NCBI RefSeq assembly: GCF_033436665.1
Contig: NZ_JAWQFO010000007.1
Span: forward strand, 186,001 to 250,000
Source of the DNA: JAWQFO01 sp033436665
Lineage (GTDB): Bacteria > Pseudomonadota > Alphaproteobacteria > Rhodobacterales > Rhodobacteraceae
DNA: 64,000 bases
Direction: 5' to 3'
The notes under the pieces are model-generated. The model was not told the DNA's origin. It made no database searches and was given only the letters and a program-made list of their open reading frames with translations. Numbering within the stretch: position 1 is the first letter of the stretch; the number at the start of each line of letters is the position of its first letter. The translations under genes and the position numbers were made by a program. Below, piece after piece: positions 7,989 through 15,281 of the stretch.

Positions 7989-9323
7989 ATGAAGAACTGG
8001 CTTCGCAAGAATCCGCAGGTCCGCACGATCCGTGTGGCCGCGGCAGACCTCAACGGGCAGGCCCGCGGCAAGCGCATCCCCAGCCGCTACGCCGACAAGG
8101 TGGTCGAGGACGGCACCCGGTTCCCGATGTCGGTGCTGAACCTCGACATCTGGGGCGAGGACATCGACGACAGCCCGCTGGTCTTCGAATCCGGTGACCG
8201 CGACGGTGTCCTGCGACCGACCGAACGCGGCTTCATGCCGATGCCCTGGCTCGACGCGCCGACCGCCCTGCTGCCGATCTGGATGTTCCGCGAGGACGGG
8301 CGGCCCTACGAAGGCGATCCGCGCCACGCCCTCCGCAGCGTTCTGGAACGCTACAAGGACCGCGGCCTGACGCCTGTTTGTGCGGTCGAGCTCGAATTCT
8401 TCCTGATCGACGACTCGGGCCGCAACCTCGAGGTGCCGGTCTCGCCGCGCTCGGGCAAGCGGCGCAAGGCGGCCGAAACGCTGTCGATCCGGGCGCTCGA
8501 CCAGTTCGACACCTTCTTCACCGATCTCTACGACGCCTGCGAGGAAATGGACATTCCCGCCGACACGGCGATCTCCGAGGCCGGGCTGGGCCAGTTCGAG
8601 ATCAACCTGATGCACTGCGACGACGCGCTGCGCGCCGCCGACGATGCCTGGCTCTTCAAGATGCTGGTCAAGGGCATGGCACGCAAGCACGGCTTCGCGG
8701 CGAGCTTCATGGCCAAGCCCTACGAGGACTACTCCGGTTCCGGCCTGCATACGCATTTCTCGGTGCTCGACAAGAACGGAAACAACGTCTTCGACAACGA
8801 CGGGCCCGAAGGCTCGGCGCTGCTGCGCCACGCGGTCGCGGGTTGCATGAACGCGATGGTCGGCTCGACGCTGGTCTTCGCGCCGCATCTGAACAGCTAC
8901 GACCGAATGGTGCCCGGCGCGCACGCGCCCACCGGCATCAGCTGGGCTTACGAGAACCGCACCTCGGCGATCCGCATCCCCTCGGGCAGCCCCAAGGCGC
9001 GGCGGATCGAGCACCGGGTCTCGGGCGGCGACGTGAACCCCTACCTGATGCTGGCCGCCGTCCTCGGCGCCGCGATCAACGGGATCGAGGACGGGATCGA
9101 ACCACCCGAACCGATCACTGGCAACGCCTATGCCGCCGACCTGCCGCAGGTTCCCGGCGACTGGGACAGCGCCATCGCCGCCTTCGAGGAGTGCGACCAG
9201 ATCAAGCGCATCTTCCCGACCGAGCTCATTCGCAACTTCGTGCTGACCAAGCGGCAGGAGCTGCATTACATGCAGGAACTCACTCCGTCCGAGCAGGTCA
9301 CGATCTATCTCGACACGGTCTGA
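7989..9323 (+). CDS. glutamine synthetase family protein (gamma-glutamylamine ligase-like), copy 1
   Basis: A 444-residue ATP-dependent ligase of the PuuA/GlnA3-type glutamine synthetase family. The conserved active-site blocks are present: AVELEFFLI (near residue 129), EAGLGQFEINL (near 197), SGSGLHTHFSVLD (near 250, nucleotide-binding His), ENRTSAIRIP and SGGDVNPYL. It lacks the length and C-terminal adenylylation region of housekeeping GlnA. The context (amino-acid-type ABC transporter, amidotransferase, PuuB-like oxidase) points to gamma-glutamylation of an amine such as putrescine rather than ammonia assimilation. Exact substrate unknown. Confidence 0.85.
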   Translation: MKNWLRKNPQVRTIRVAAADLNGQARGKRIPSRYADKVVEDGTRFPMSVLNLDIWGEDIDDSPLVFESGDRDGVLRPTERGFMPMPWLDAPTALLPIWMFREDGRPYEGDPRHALRSVLERYKDRGLTPVCAVELEFFLIDDSGRNLEVPVSPRSGKRRKAAETLSIRALDQFDTFFTDLYDACEEMDIPADTAISEAGLGQFEINLMHCDDALRAADDAWLFKMLVKGMARKHGFAASFMAKPYEDYSGSGLHTHFSVLDKNGNNVFDNDGPEGSALLRHAVAGCMNAMVGSTLVFAPHLNSYDRMVPGAHAPTGISWAYENRTSAIRIPSGSPKARRIEHRVSGGDVNPYLMLAAVLGAAINGIEDGIEPPEPITGNAYAADLPQVPGDWDSAIAAFEECDQIKRIFPTELIRNFVLTKRQELHYMQELTPSEQVTIYLDTV

Positions 9324-9355
9324 CGGACGACAGGAAAACCAACGGAACGCCCCCA

Positions 9356-10030
9356 ATGAAGATCGGCATTCTCATCACCGGGCACCCGCCCGAAGAACTC
9401 AGCGACAAGGGTGACTACGACGCCTATTTCGAGCGCCTTCTGGGCGACGAATTCAGCTATGCCAGCTGGTCGGTGGTCGACGGCATCTTTCCCGACAGCA
9501 TCGAGGACGCCGACGGCTGGCTGATCACCGGCTCCAAGCACGGCGCCTACGAGCCGCACGACTGGATTCCGCCGCTCGAAGACTTCATCCGCGTAGTTCA
9601 CGCCGATGGGCGGCCGATGATCGGCGTCTGTTTCGGGCACCAGATCATCGCGCAGGCTCTGGGCGGACGGGTCGAGAAATTCGACGGCGGCTGGTCGGTC
9701 GGCCGTACCGCCTATGAGCTCGATGGCCGGGAAGTCACGATCAATGCCTGGCACCAGGACCAGGTGGTCGAAAAGCCCGAAGAGGCCGAGGTCATCGCGC
9801 ACAACGACTTCTGCCGCTATGCCGGGCTGGCCTACGGCGACCGGATCTGGACGATCCAGCCGCATCCCGAATACGATTCGGACTTCATCGACGGGCTGAT
9901 CCGGACACGCGGACAGGGGCTGGTCGATCCCGGAATTCTCGCCGCGGCGACCGCACAGCTCGACACGCCCACGGACCGCATGGACGTGGCCCGCCGGATG
10001 GCGGAATTCTTCAGGAAAGAGAGGGCCTGA
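9356..10030 (+). CDS. class-I glutamine amidotransferase-like hydrolase
   Basis: A 224-residue protein with a class-I GATase domain: nucleophile elbow GVCFGHQIIAQALGG (Cys near residue 92) and HPE triad element IQPHPEY near residue 169. Stand-alone GATases next to PuuA-like ligases can hydrolyse gamma-glutamyl amides, which would release glutamate from the glutamylated intermediate. It is not a close match to E. coli PuuD, so no symbol is given. Its stop overlaps the start of the second ligase (TGATG at 10028). Confidence 0.85.
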   Translation: MKIGILITGHPPEELSDKGDYDAYFERLLGDEFSYASWSVVDGIFPDSIEDADGWLITGSKHGAYEPHDWIPPLEDFIRVVHADGRPMIGVCFGHQIIAQALGGRVEKFDGGWSVGRTAYELDGREVTINAWHQDQVVEKPEEAEVIAHNDFCRYAGLAYGDRIWTIQPHPEYDSDFIDGLIRTRGQGLVDPGILAAATAQLDTPTDRMDVARRMAEFFRKERA

Positions 10031-11388
10031 TGGCCGACTGGATGGAACAGCTGCCGCAGGCAGCGAAGGATTTTCTCGAAGGCCGCAGGCTCGACGAGGT
10101 CGAATGCATCATCTCGGACCTTCCCGGCATCGCGCGCGGCAAGGCGGTCCCGGCGTCGAAATTCGCGCGGCAGGATTATTTTCACCTGCCGGACAGCATC
10201 TTCTACCAGACCATCACCGGCGACTGGGGCGAGGCCGCGGGCGAGGACGGGTTCATCGAAAAAGACATGATCCTGCGCCCCGACATGAGCACGGCGACCG
10301 CCGCGCCCTGGACCGGAGACTGGACGCTGCAGGTGATCCACGACGCCTTCGACCGGACGGGCGCACCGGTGCCCTGCAGCCCGCGCAACGTGCTCAAGCA
10401 TGTCTGCAAGCTATACAACGACCAGGGCTGGAAGCCGGTGGTCGCGCCGGAGATGGAATTCTTCCTCGTCGGGCGCAACCTCGACCCCGCGCACGACATC
10501 AAGCCGATGATGGGCCGGTCCGGCCGCCCGGCGGCGGCGCGCCAGGCCTACTCGATGACCGCGGTCGACGAGTTCGGGCCGGTCATCGACGACATCTACG
10601 ACTTTGCCGAAGCGCAGGGATTCGAGATCGACGGCATCACCCAGGAAGGCGGGGCCGGACAGCTCGAAATCAACCTGCGCCACGGCAGCCCGGTGCGACT
10701 GGCCGACGAAGTGTTCTACTTCAAGCGCCTGATCCGCGAGGCGGCGCTGCGGCACGATTGCTTTGCGACCTTCATGGCTAAACCGATCGCGGACGAACCG
10801 GGAAGTGCCATGCATATCCACCACTCGGTGCTCGATCTCGAAAGCGGCGAGAACGTGTTCTCCGATGCCGAGGGCAACGAGACCGAGGCCTTTTACCACT
10901 TCATCGCCGGGCTTCAGAACCACATGCCCGCGGCCCTCGCGGTGATCGCGCCCTACGTCAACAGCTACCGGCGCTACGTGAAGGATCACGCCGCGCCGAT
11001 CAACCTAGAATGGGGCCGCGACAACCGCACCACCGGCATCCGCATTCCACTGTCGAGCCCGGTTGCGCGCCGCGTCGAGAATCGCCTCGCCGGGATGGAC
11101 TGCAACCCCTACCTCGGCATCGCGGCCAGCCTTGCCTGCGGGTATCTCGGGCTGATGGAGGGCAAGCGTCCGAAAGCCGAGTTCAAGGGCGATGCCTATG
11201 TCGGCGAGGGCGACATCCCGCGCGTGCTCGGCGAGGCGCTGGATCTTTTCGAGGATGCGACCAGCCTGCACGAAGTGCTGGGGTCGGAGTTCGCCCGGGT
11301 CTACGGCATCGTGAAACGCTCGGAATACGAGGAATTTCTGCAGGTGATCTCGCCCTGGGAGCGCGAGCACCTTCTGCTCAACGTCTGA
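10030..11388 (+). CDS. glutamine synthetase family protein (gamma-glutamylamine ligase-like), copy 2
   Basis: A 452-residue second GS-like ligase, clearly divergent from the copy at 7989. Its blocks are APEMEFFLVG, EGGAGQLEINL, GSAMHIHHSVLD (near residue 258), WGRDNRTTGIRIP and GMDCNPYLG. Two different ligases flanking one amidotransferase suggests two substrates, or successive glutamylation of a polyamine. It is translationally coupled to the amidotransferase and ends 27 bases before the oxidoreductase start chosen here. Confidence 0.85.
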   Translation: MADWMEQLPQAAKDFLEGRRLDEVECIISDLPGIARGKAVPASKFARQDYFHLPDSIFYQTITGDWGEAAGEDGFIEKDMILRPDMSTATAAPWTGDWTLQVIHDAFDRTGAPVPCSPRNVLKHVCKLYNDQGWKPVVAPEMEFFLVGRNLDPAHDIKPMMGRSGRPAAARQAYSMTAVDEFGPVIDDIYDFAEAQGFEIDGITQEGGAGQLEINLRHGSPVRLADEVFYFKRLIREAALRHDCFATFMAKPIADEPGSAMHIHHSVLDLESGENVFSDAEGNETEAFYHFIAGLQNHMPAALAVIAPYVNSYRRYVKDHAAPINLEWGRDNRTTGIRIPLSSPVARRVENRLAGMDCNPYLGIAASLACGYLGLMEGKRPKAEFKGDAYVGEGDIPRVLGEALDLFEDATSLHEVLGSEFARVYGIVKRSEYEEFLQVISPWEREHLLLNV

Positions 11389-11415
11389 TCTTTGGATCCT
11401 TTTCTGCGAGGCCCC

Positions 11416-12720
11416 GTGAACCTGCTGCACGCCAACGACACGCGCGGCGCGTACCCCGAAAGCTGGTACGCCGCGAGCACCGAACACCTGCCGCCCTTTG
11501 CCCCGCTCAAGGGTGCGGCAAAGGCGGATGTCTGCGTGATCGGCGGCGGCTACACGGGGCTTTCGGCGGCGCTGCATCTCGCCGAGGCCGGGCGGTCGGT
11601 AATCCTGCTCGACGCCCATCGCGTCGGCTTCGGAGCGTCCGGGCGCAATGGCGGACAGCTTGGCAGCGGTCAGCGGCAGGACCAGGTGACGCTCGAGAAG
11701 ATGGCCGGCGAGGCGCAGGCACGCGCGCTCTGGGAGCTTGGCGAAGAGGCCAAGGCGCTGGTCAAGGACCTGATCGGGCGGCACGAGATCGACTGCCACC
11801 TCAAGCCCGGCGTGGCCTGGACCGGATCGACGGCGTCGGAGGTCCGCGACCTGCACGGCTACGCCGCGCATCTCGAAAACCGCTACGGCTACGACAAGCT
11901 CGACGTGCTGGATGAAGCCGCGTGCAACGCGCTTTGCCCCTCTCCCGACTACAAGGGCGGCATCCTCGACCGCGACGCGGCGCATCTGCATCCGCTGGCC
12001 TTCGCGCTGGGCCTGGCCCGTGCCGCCGAAAAGGCCGGCGTGCGGATCTGCGAGCGCTCCGAGGTGCATCGCATCGACCACGGCTCGCCCGCCGTGGTGC
12101 GGACCGATGCCGGACAGGTCACGGCGGATCACGTCATCCTCGCCTGCAACGGCTACCTGTCGTCGCTCGACAGCAAGGTCGCGGCGCGGGTCATGCCGAT
12201 CAACAACTTCGTCGTCGCCACCGAACCGCTCGGCGAGGGGACGCAGGAAGTCCTGACGCAGGACGTCGCAGTGGCCGACAGCCGCTTCGTGGTGAACTAC
12301 TTCCGGCTCAGCCATGACGGGCGGCTGCTTTTCGGCGGCGGCGAGAGCTACGGCTACCGCTTTCCCACGGATATCGCCGCCAAGGTGCGCAAGCCGATGA
12401 GCGTGGTCTTCCCGCACCTCAAGGACGTCAAGATCGACTACGCCTGGGGCGGGACACTCGCGATCACCATCAAGCGGTTCCCCTACCTCGCACGTGTCGC
12501 GCCGAACGTGCTGTCGGCCTCGGGCTATTCCGGCCACGGTGTCGGCACGGCGACCCATGCCGGCAAACTGATGGCGCAGGCCGTCGAAGGTCAGAGCGAC
12601 GGCTTCGACACGATGGGAGCAATTCCGACGCCGGCGTTCCCCGGCGGTGCGGCGCTGCGTTCGCCCCTGCTGGTGCTGGCGATGAGTTGGTATGCCATGC
12701 GTGACCGTCTGGGCGTCTGA
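11416..12720 (+). CDS. puuB: FAD-dependent oxidoreductase, PuuB-like
   Basis: A 434-residue flavoprotein of the DAO/PuuB family that would oxidise the gamma-glutamylated amine to an aldehyde. The N-terminus NDTRGAYPESWYAAS is typical of PuuB-like enzymes, followed by the dinucleotide-binding motif VIGGGYTGLSAALHLAEAG near residue 40 and GRNGGQLGSGQ. The C-terminal GYSGHGVGTATHAGKLMA closes the FAD site. GTG 11416 is chosen because a GAGG box precedes it; TTG 11392 is an alternative. Family is secure; putrescine specificity is inferred. Confidence 0.85.
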   Translation: MNLLHANDTRGAYPESWYAASTEHLPPFAPLKGAAKADVCVIGGGYTGLSAALHLAEAGRSVILLDAHRVGFGASGRNGGQLGSGQRQDQVTLEKMAGEAQARALWELGEEAKALVKDLIGRHEIDCHLKPGVAWTGSTASEVRDLHGYAAHLENRYGYDKLDVLDEAACNALCPSPDYKGGILDRDAAHLHPLAFALGLARAAEKAGVRICERSEVHRIDHGSPAVVRTDAGQVTADHVILACNGYLSSLDSKVAARVMPINNFVVATEPLGEGTQEVLTQDVAVADSRFVVNYFRLSHDGRLLFGGGESYGYRFPTDIAAKVRKPMSVVFPHLKDVKIDYAWGGTLAITIKRFPYLARVAPNVLSASGYSGHGVGTATHAGKLMAQAVEGQSDGFDTMGAIPTPAFPGGAALRSPLLVLAMSWYAMRDRLGV

Positions 12721-12777
12721 TTCACGCGGCATCTCGTCACGCAAGTTTCACTTTCGAACCGGGCGCGGCTGATTTAG

Positions 12778-12811
12778 TATTTCGAAAACCTTGTATAAGG
12801 AAATCGAAATA
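12778..12811. promoter_or_regulatory. 34-bp dyad (operator candidate) running into the aminotransferase start codon
   Basis: TATTTCGA (12778-12785) mirrors TCGAAATA (12804-12811), and CCTT (12789-12792) mirrors AAGG (12797-12800), all about one centre at 12794/12795. The right half contains the ribosome-binding AAGG and the A of the ATG. A further TTTCGAA lies at 12752-12758. It could be a repressor operator downstream of a weak promoter (TTTCGA 12752, TAGTAT 12775), or an RNA hairpin that hides the ribosome-binding site. Confidence 0.5.
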
Positions 12812-13995
12812 TGCCCCTTCCCGACATGCATGCCGCCGAACCGATCCCCGACGCGGTGCGCGGCGAGATCGACCGGCTGCTGCAATCCGGCGACCTGTTC
12901 CGCTACACCGCGGCGAAAGACGCGCCGGTGTCGCTGCTGGAAGCCGAGTTCGCCGAGATGATGGGCATGAAATACGCGCTCGCCGTGTCGTCCTGCTCGG
13001 CCGCGCTGTTCCTGTCGCTCGAAGCCTTGGGCCTGCCCCAGGGCGCGCGAGTTCTGATCCCGGGGTTCACCTTTGCGGCCGTGCCGTCGTCGGTCATCCA
13101 TGCGCGCTGCAAGCCGGTGCTTTGCGAGGTGGGCGCGAACTACCGGATCGACCTTGCGGATTTCGAAGCGAAACTCGCACAGGACATTTCGGCGGTGATC
13201 GTCAGCCACATGCGCGGGCACACCTCGGACATGGATGCGATCATGGCGTTGTGCGATGCGGCGGGCATTCCGGTGATCGAGGATGCCGCACATTCGCTCG
13301 GCACGCTGTGGAAGGGTCGCAAGATCGGCACCATCGGGCGCGTCGGCTGCTTTTCCTTCCAGTCCTACAAGATGATCAATGCCGGTGAAGGCGGCATCCT
13401 CGTCACCGGTGACGCCGATCTCGTGGCCCGCGCGATCATCATGTCCGGCGCTTACGAGCACAACTGGAAGAAACATCCCGTCCTGCAGGACGCCTTCGCC
13501 AGATGGCAGAACCGCCTGCCGCTTTACAACCTGCGCCTGTCGAACCTCTCTGCCGCGATCATCCGCGCGCAACTGCCCGAACTGGACCGCCGGGTCATGG
13601 CGGGACGGAGCAACCATGACCATGTCGCGGAACGGCTGAACGCCTCGCCGTGGATCGAGGTGCCGCAGCCGCTGCCTGGCGAAGAGCGCGCACCGGACTC
13701 GATCCAGTTCAACCTGGTGGGTCTCGACGACGACGCCGTGACGGCGTTTGCGGACGCCGCCGGTGCCTCGGGCGTCAAGGTTCAGGTCTTCGGTGCCAGC
13801 CCGGACAATGCGCGGGCATTCTGGAACTGGCGGTTCATCGAGGATCTGCCGGACCTGCCACGCACGCGGGCGATGCTGATGCGGGCCTGTGACGTGCGCC
13901 TGCCCGTTCGGCTGGAACGGGCGGAACTCGACGCGGTTGCCGACGTGCTGCTGACAGCCGTCGAGAAGGTCGCACCGGCCCGCGCGGTGGCCTGA
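12811..13995 (+). CDS. DegT/DnrJ/EryC1/StrS-family PLP aminotransferase
   Basis: A 394-residue PLP enzyme. The Schiff-base lysine is in SFQSYKMINAGEGG (near residue 189), and AVSSCSAALFLSLEALG near residue 57 and VIEDAAHSLG near residue 155 are the usual phosphate- and cofactor-binding blocks. DegT enzymes mostly aminate keto-sugars, but sugar-nucleotide genes are absent here, so the substrate is unknown. It follows the PuuB-like gene by 90 bases but has its own dyad-bearing leader, so it is probably regulated separately. Confidence 0.87.
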   Translation: MPLPDMHAAEPIPDAVRGEIDRLLQSGDLFRYTAAKDAPVSLLEAEFAEMMGMKYALAVSSCSAALFLSLEALGLPQGARVLIPGFTFAAVPSSVIHARCKPVLCEVGANYRIDLADFEAKLAQDISAVIVSHMRGHTSDMDAIMALCDAAGIPVIEDAAHSLGTLWKGRKIGTIGRVGCFSFQSYKMINAGEGGILVTGDADLVARAIIMSGAYEHNWKKHPVLQDAFARWQNRLPLYNLRLSNLSAAIIRAQLPELDRRVMAGRSNHDHVAERLNASPWIEVPQPLPGEERAPDSIQFNLVGLDDDAVTAFADAAGASGVKVQVFGASPDNARAFWNWRFIEDLPDLPRTRAMLMRACDVRLPVRLERAELDAVADVLLTAVEKVAPARAVA

Positions 13996-14005
13996 GGCGC
14001 GGACG

Positions 14006-14560
14006 CTATTTCAGCTTCGACAACTTGTCCTGGAGTTCGGCGAGCTGCTTCTTGATGGCGTCGAGGTCTTCCTTGCCGGCGCCCTCGTCCTCTTCGGGCT
14101 GCGGGCCGCTCGCGCCCCAGCCGACGCCGCCGGACACCGCCTTCATGAAGGCCTCCTGCTGCGCGCGCATCAGTTCGAACCCCGGCATCTTGGCCATCGG
14201 ATTCAGCGCAGACATCTGGTCCAGCATCTGTGACTGCCCGTTGCGCAGCATCTCGAAGGACGCCTGCAGGAACTGCGGCACGACGCTCGCTCCGGGCGTC
14301 ATGTAGCTGCGCACCAGATCGTTGAGCACGTCTACCGGCAGAACGGATTCTCCGCGGCTTTCATGCTCGGCGATGATCTGCAGAAGGTATTGCCGGGTCA
14401 GGTCGTCGCCGGATTTCAGGTCGACGATCTGGACCTCGCGCCCCTCGCGAATGAAGCCCGCGATATCCTCGAGCGTGACGTAATCGCTCGTCTCGGTATT
14501 GTAGAGCCGTCGGCTGGCGTAACGCTTGATGAGCAAGGGTTTCTTGTCACTGTCGGTCAC
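14006..14560 (-). CDS. phaR: polyhydroxyalkanoate synthesis repressor PhaR
   Basis: A 184-residue DNA-binding regulator that represses phasin and its own gene and is released by PHB granules. The N-terminal PhaR domain (LLIKRYASRRLYNTETSDYV, residues 9-28) and the following PHB accumulation domain (SYMTPGASVVPQFLQASFEM) are intact, and the tail is a charged coiled coil. GTG 14560 has a GGGGAG box upstream. A candidate PhaR site lies 25 bases upstream (14585-14595), consistent with autoregulation. Confidence 0.93.
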   Translation of the reverse strand: MTDSDKKPLLIKRYASRRLYNTETSDYVTLEDIAGFIREGREVQIVDLKSGDDLTRQYLLQIIAEHESRGESVLPVDVLNDLVRSYMTPGASVVPQFLQASFEMLRNGQSQMLDQMSALNPMAKMPGFELMRAQQEAFMKAVSGGVGWGASGPQPEEDEGAGKEDLDAIKKQLAELQDKLSKLK

Positions 14561-14584
14561 CGGCCATCTCCCCGCCTGAACGTG

Positions 14585-14595
14585 CTGCAGCGCAG
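14585..14595. promoter_or_regulatory. candidate PhaR operator upstream of phaR
   Basis: CTGCAGCGCAG fits the CTGC-N3-GCAG pattern described for PhaR in Rhodobacter. The identical 11-mer occurs upstream of the phasin gene (15237-15247). It lies between the phasin terminator and the phaR start, where an autoregulatory operator would be expected. Confidence 0.6.
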
Positions 14596-14611
14596 CTTAG
14601 GACAGCGTTTT

Positions 14612-14646
14612 GCAAAAAGAAAGGGCGGGCTTTTGCAAGCCCGCCC
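14612..14646 (-). terminator. intrinsic terminator of the phasin gene
   Basis: Read on the minus strand, GGGCGGGCTT and AAGCCCGCCC form a 10-bp stem with a 4-base loop (14623-14646), followed by a T-rich run down to 14612. It sits 50 bases after the phasin stop and separates phasin from phaR transcription. Confidence 0.8.
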
Positions 14647-14695
14647 GTCGCGATCGCGCCGGCGTGGGAGGCCGTCGGCGCAGGGTCGCGGAGGA

Positions 14696-15142
14696 TTACT
14701 TCGCTGCCGAAGCTTTCTTGACGGCGGCGGTCGCGTCGTTGGCGGCCTTCTTGACGGCAGCAGTCGCGTCTTCGCTCATGTCCTTGCCGGCGGCCATCAT
14801 CAGCTCGACGGTTTCCATCTGCGCCTTCTTCACGATTTCAGCGTAAGCGGCCATGTGCTCGGCGGCACCTTCGGCATAGGCGGATGCGAAGTCGGCAGCG
14901 GCCTTGGCGTAGTCTGCCGGCTCGGCTTTGGCCTTGGACATCTGGCCCAGCTTGGTCAGGGTGTCCTGGGTCCACTTGGTCGACAGTTCGGTCGACTTCT
15001 CGGCTGCGTTCAGGGCAACGCCGCTCAGCTTTTCGTTCAGCGTCGCGGTGGTCTTGAAAGCCTCTTCCATCGCCTTGGTGTCGACCGGGAAGGCGCCCAT
15101 GACGTCCTTGAACATGACGGTCATATCGGGGGTCTTGCTCAT
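14696..15142 (-). CDS. phaP: phasin family protein
   Basis: A 148-residue PHB-granule-coating protein. The core is an amphipathic helical phasin domain (residues 15-115; DVMGAFPVDTKAMEEAFKTT is a typical opening). The last 25 residues are a lysine/alanine tail with two copies of DATAAVKKA, which resembles the DNA-binding tails of PhaM and histone-H1-like proteins. ATG 15142 is chosen for its AAGGAATTT box; the longer frame back to 15250 runs through the promoter. It has its own promoter and terminator. Confidence 0.9.
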   Translation of the reverse strand: MSKTPDMTVMFKDVMGAFPVDTKAMEEAFKTTATLNEKLSGVALNAAEKSTELSTKWTQDTLTKLGQMSKAKAEPADYAKAAADFASAYAEGAAEHMAAYAEIVKKAQMETVELMMAAGKDMSEDATAAVKKAANDATAAVKKASAAK

Positions 15143-15199
15143 TTCCAAATTCCTTTTCTCTCGCCGGCAGGTCGATCCCGCCTCATTGCGTCTGTCGAT

Positions 15200-15228
15200 T
15201 ACATACATGCTGCGGTGCGGCATTTCAA
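15200..15228 (-). promoter_or_regulatory. sigma70-like promoter of the phasin gene
   Basis: On the minus strand TTGAAA (15228-15223) and TATGTA (15205-15200) are separated by exactly 17 bases. Transcription would start about 50 bases upstream of the phasin ATG. The candidate PhaR site at 15237-15247 lies immediately upstream of the -35 box. Confidence 0.6.
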
Positions 15229-15236
15229 GGTTTTTT

Positions 15237-15247
15237 CTGCAGCGCAG
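15237..15247. promoter_or_regulatory. candidate PhaR operator upstream of the phasin gene
   Basis: CTGCAGCGCAG, identical to the site upstream of phaR, is placed 8 bases before the phasin -35 box. The surrounding 15205-15250 is rich in TGC/GCA, as reported for PhaR targets in Paracoccus and Rhodobacter. Confidence 0.6.
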
Positions 15248-15281
15248 CAAACAGGCGCAAGATGCGGGAATGTATGGAAAT

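Noticed and set aside
12752..12763. TTTCGAACCGGG shared with 50492-50503
   Set aside because: Two copies of a 12-mer could suggest a common regulator, but the second is part of the ribosome-binding region of the amidohydrolase gene and the spacing to promoters differs.
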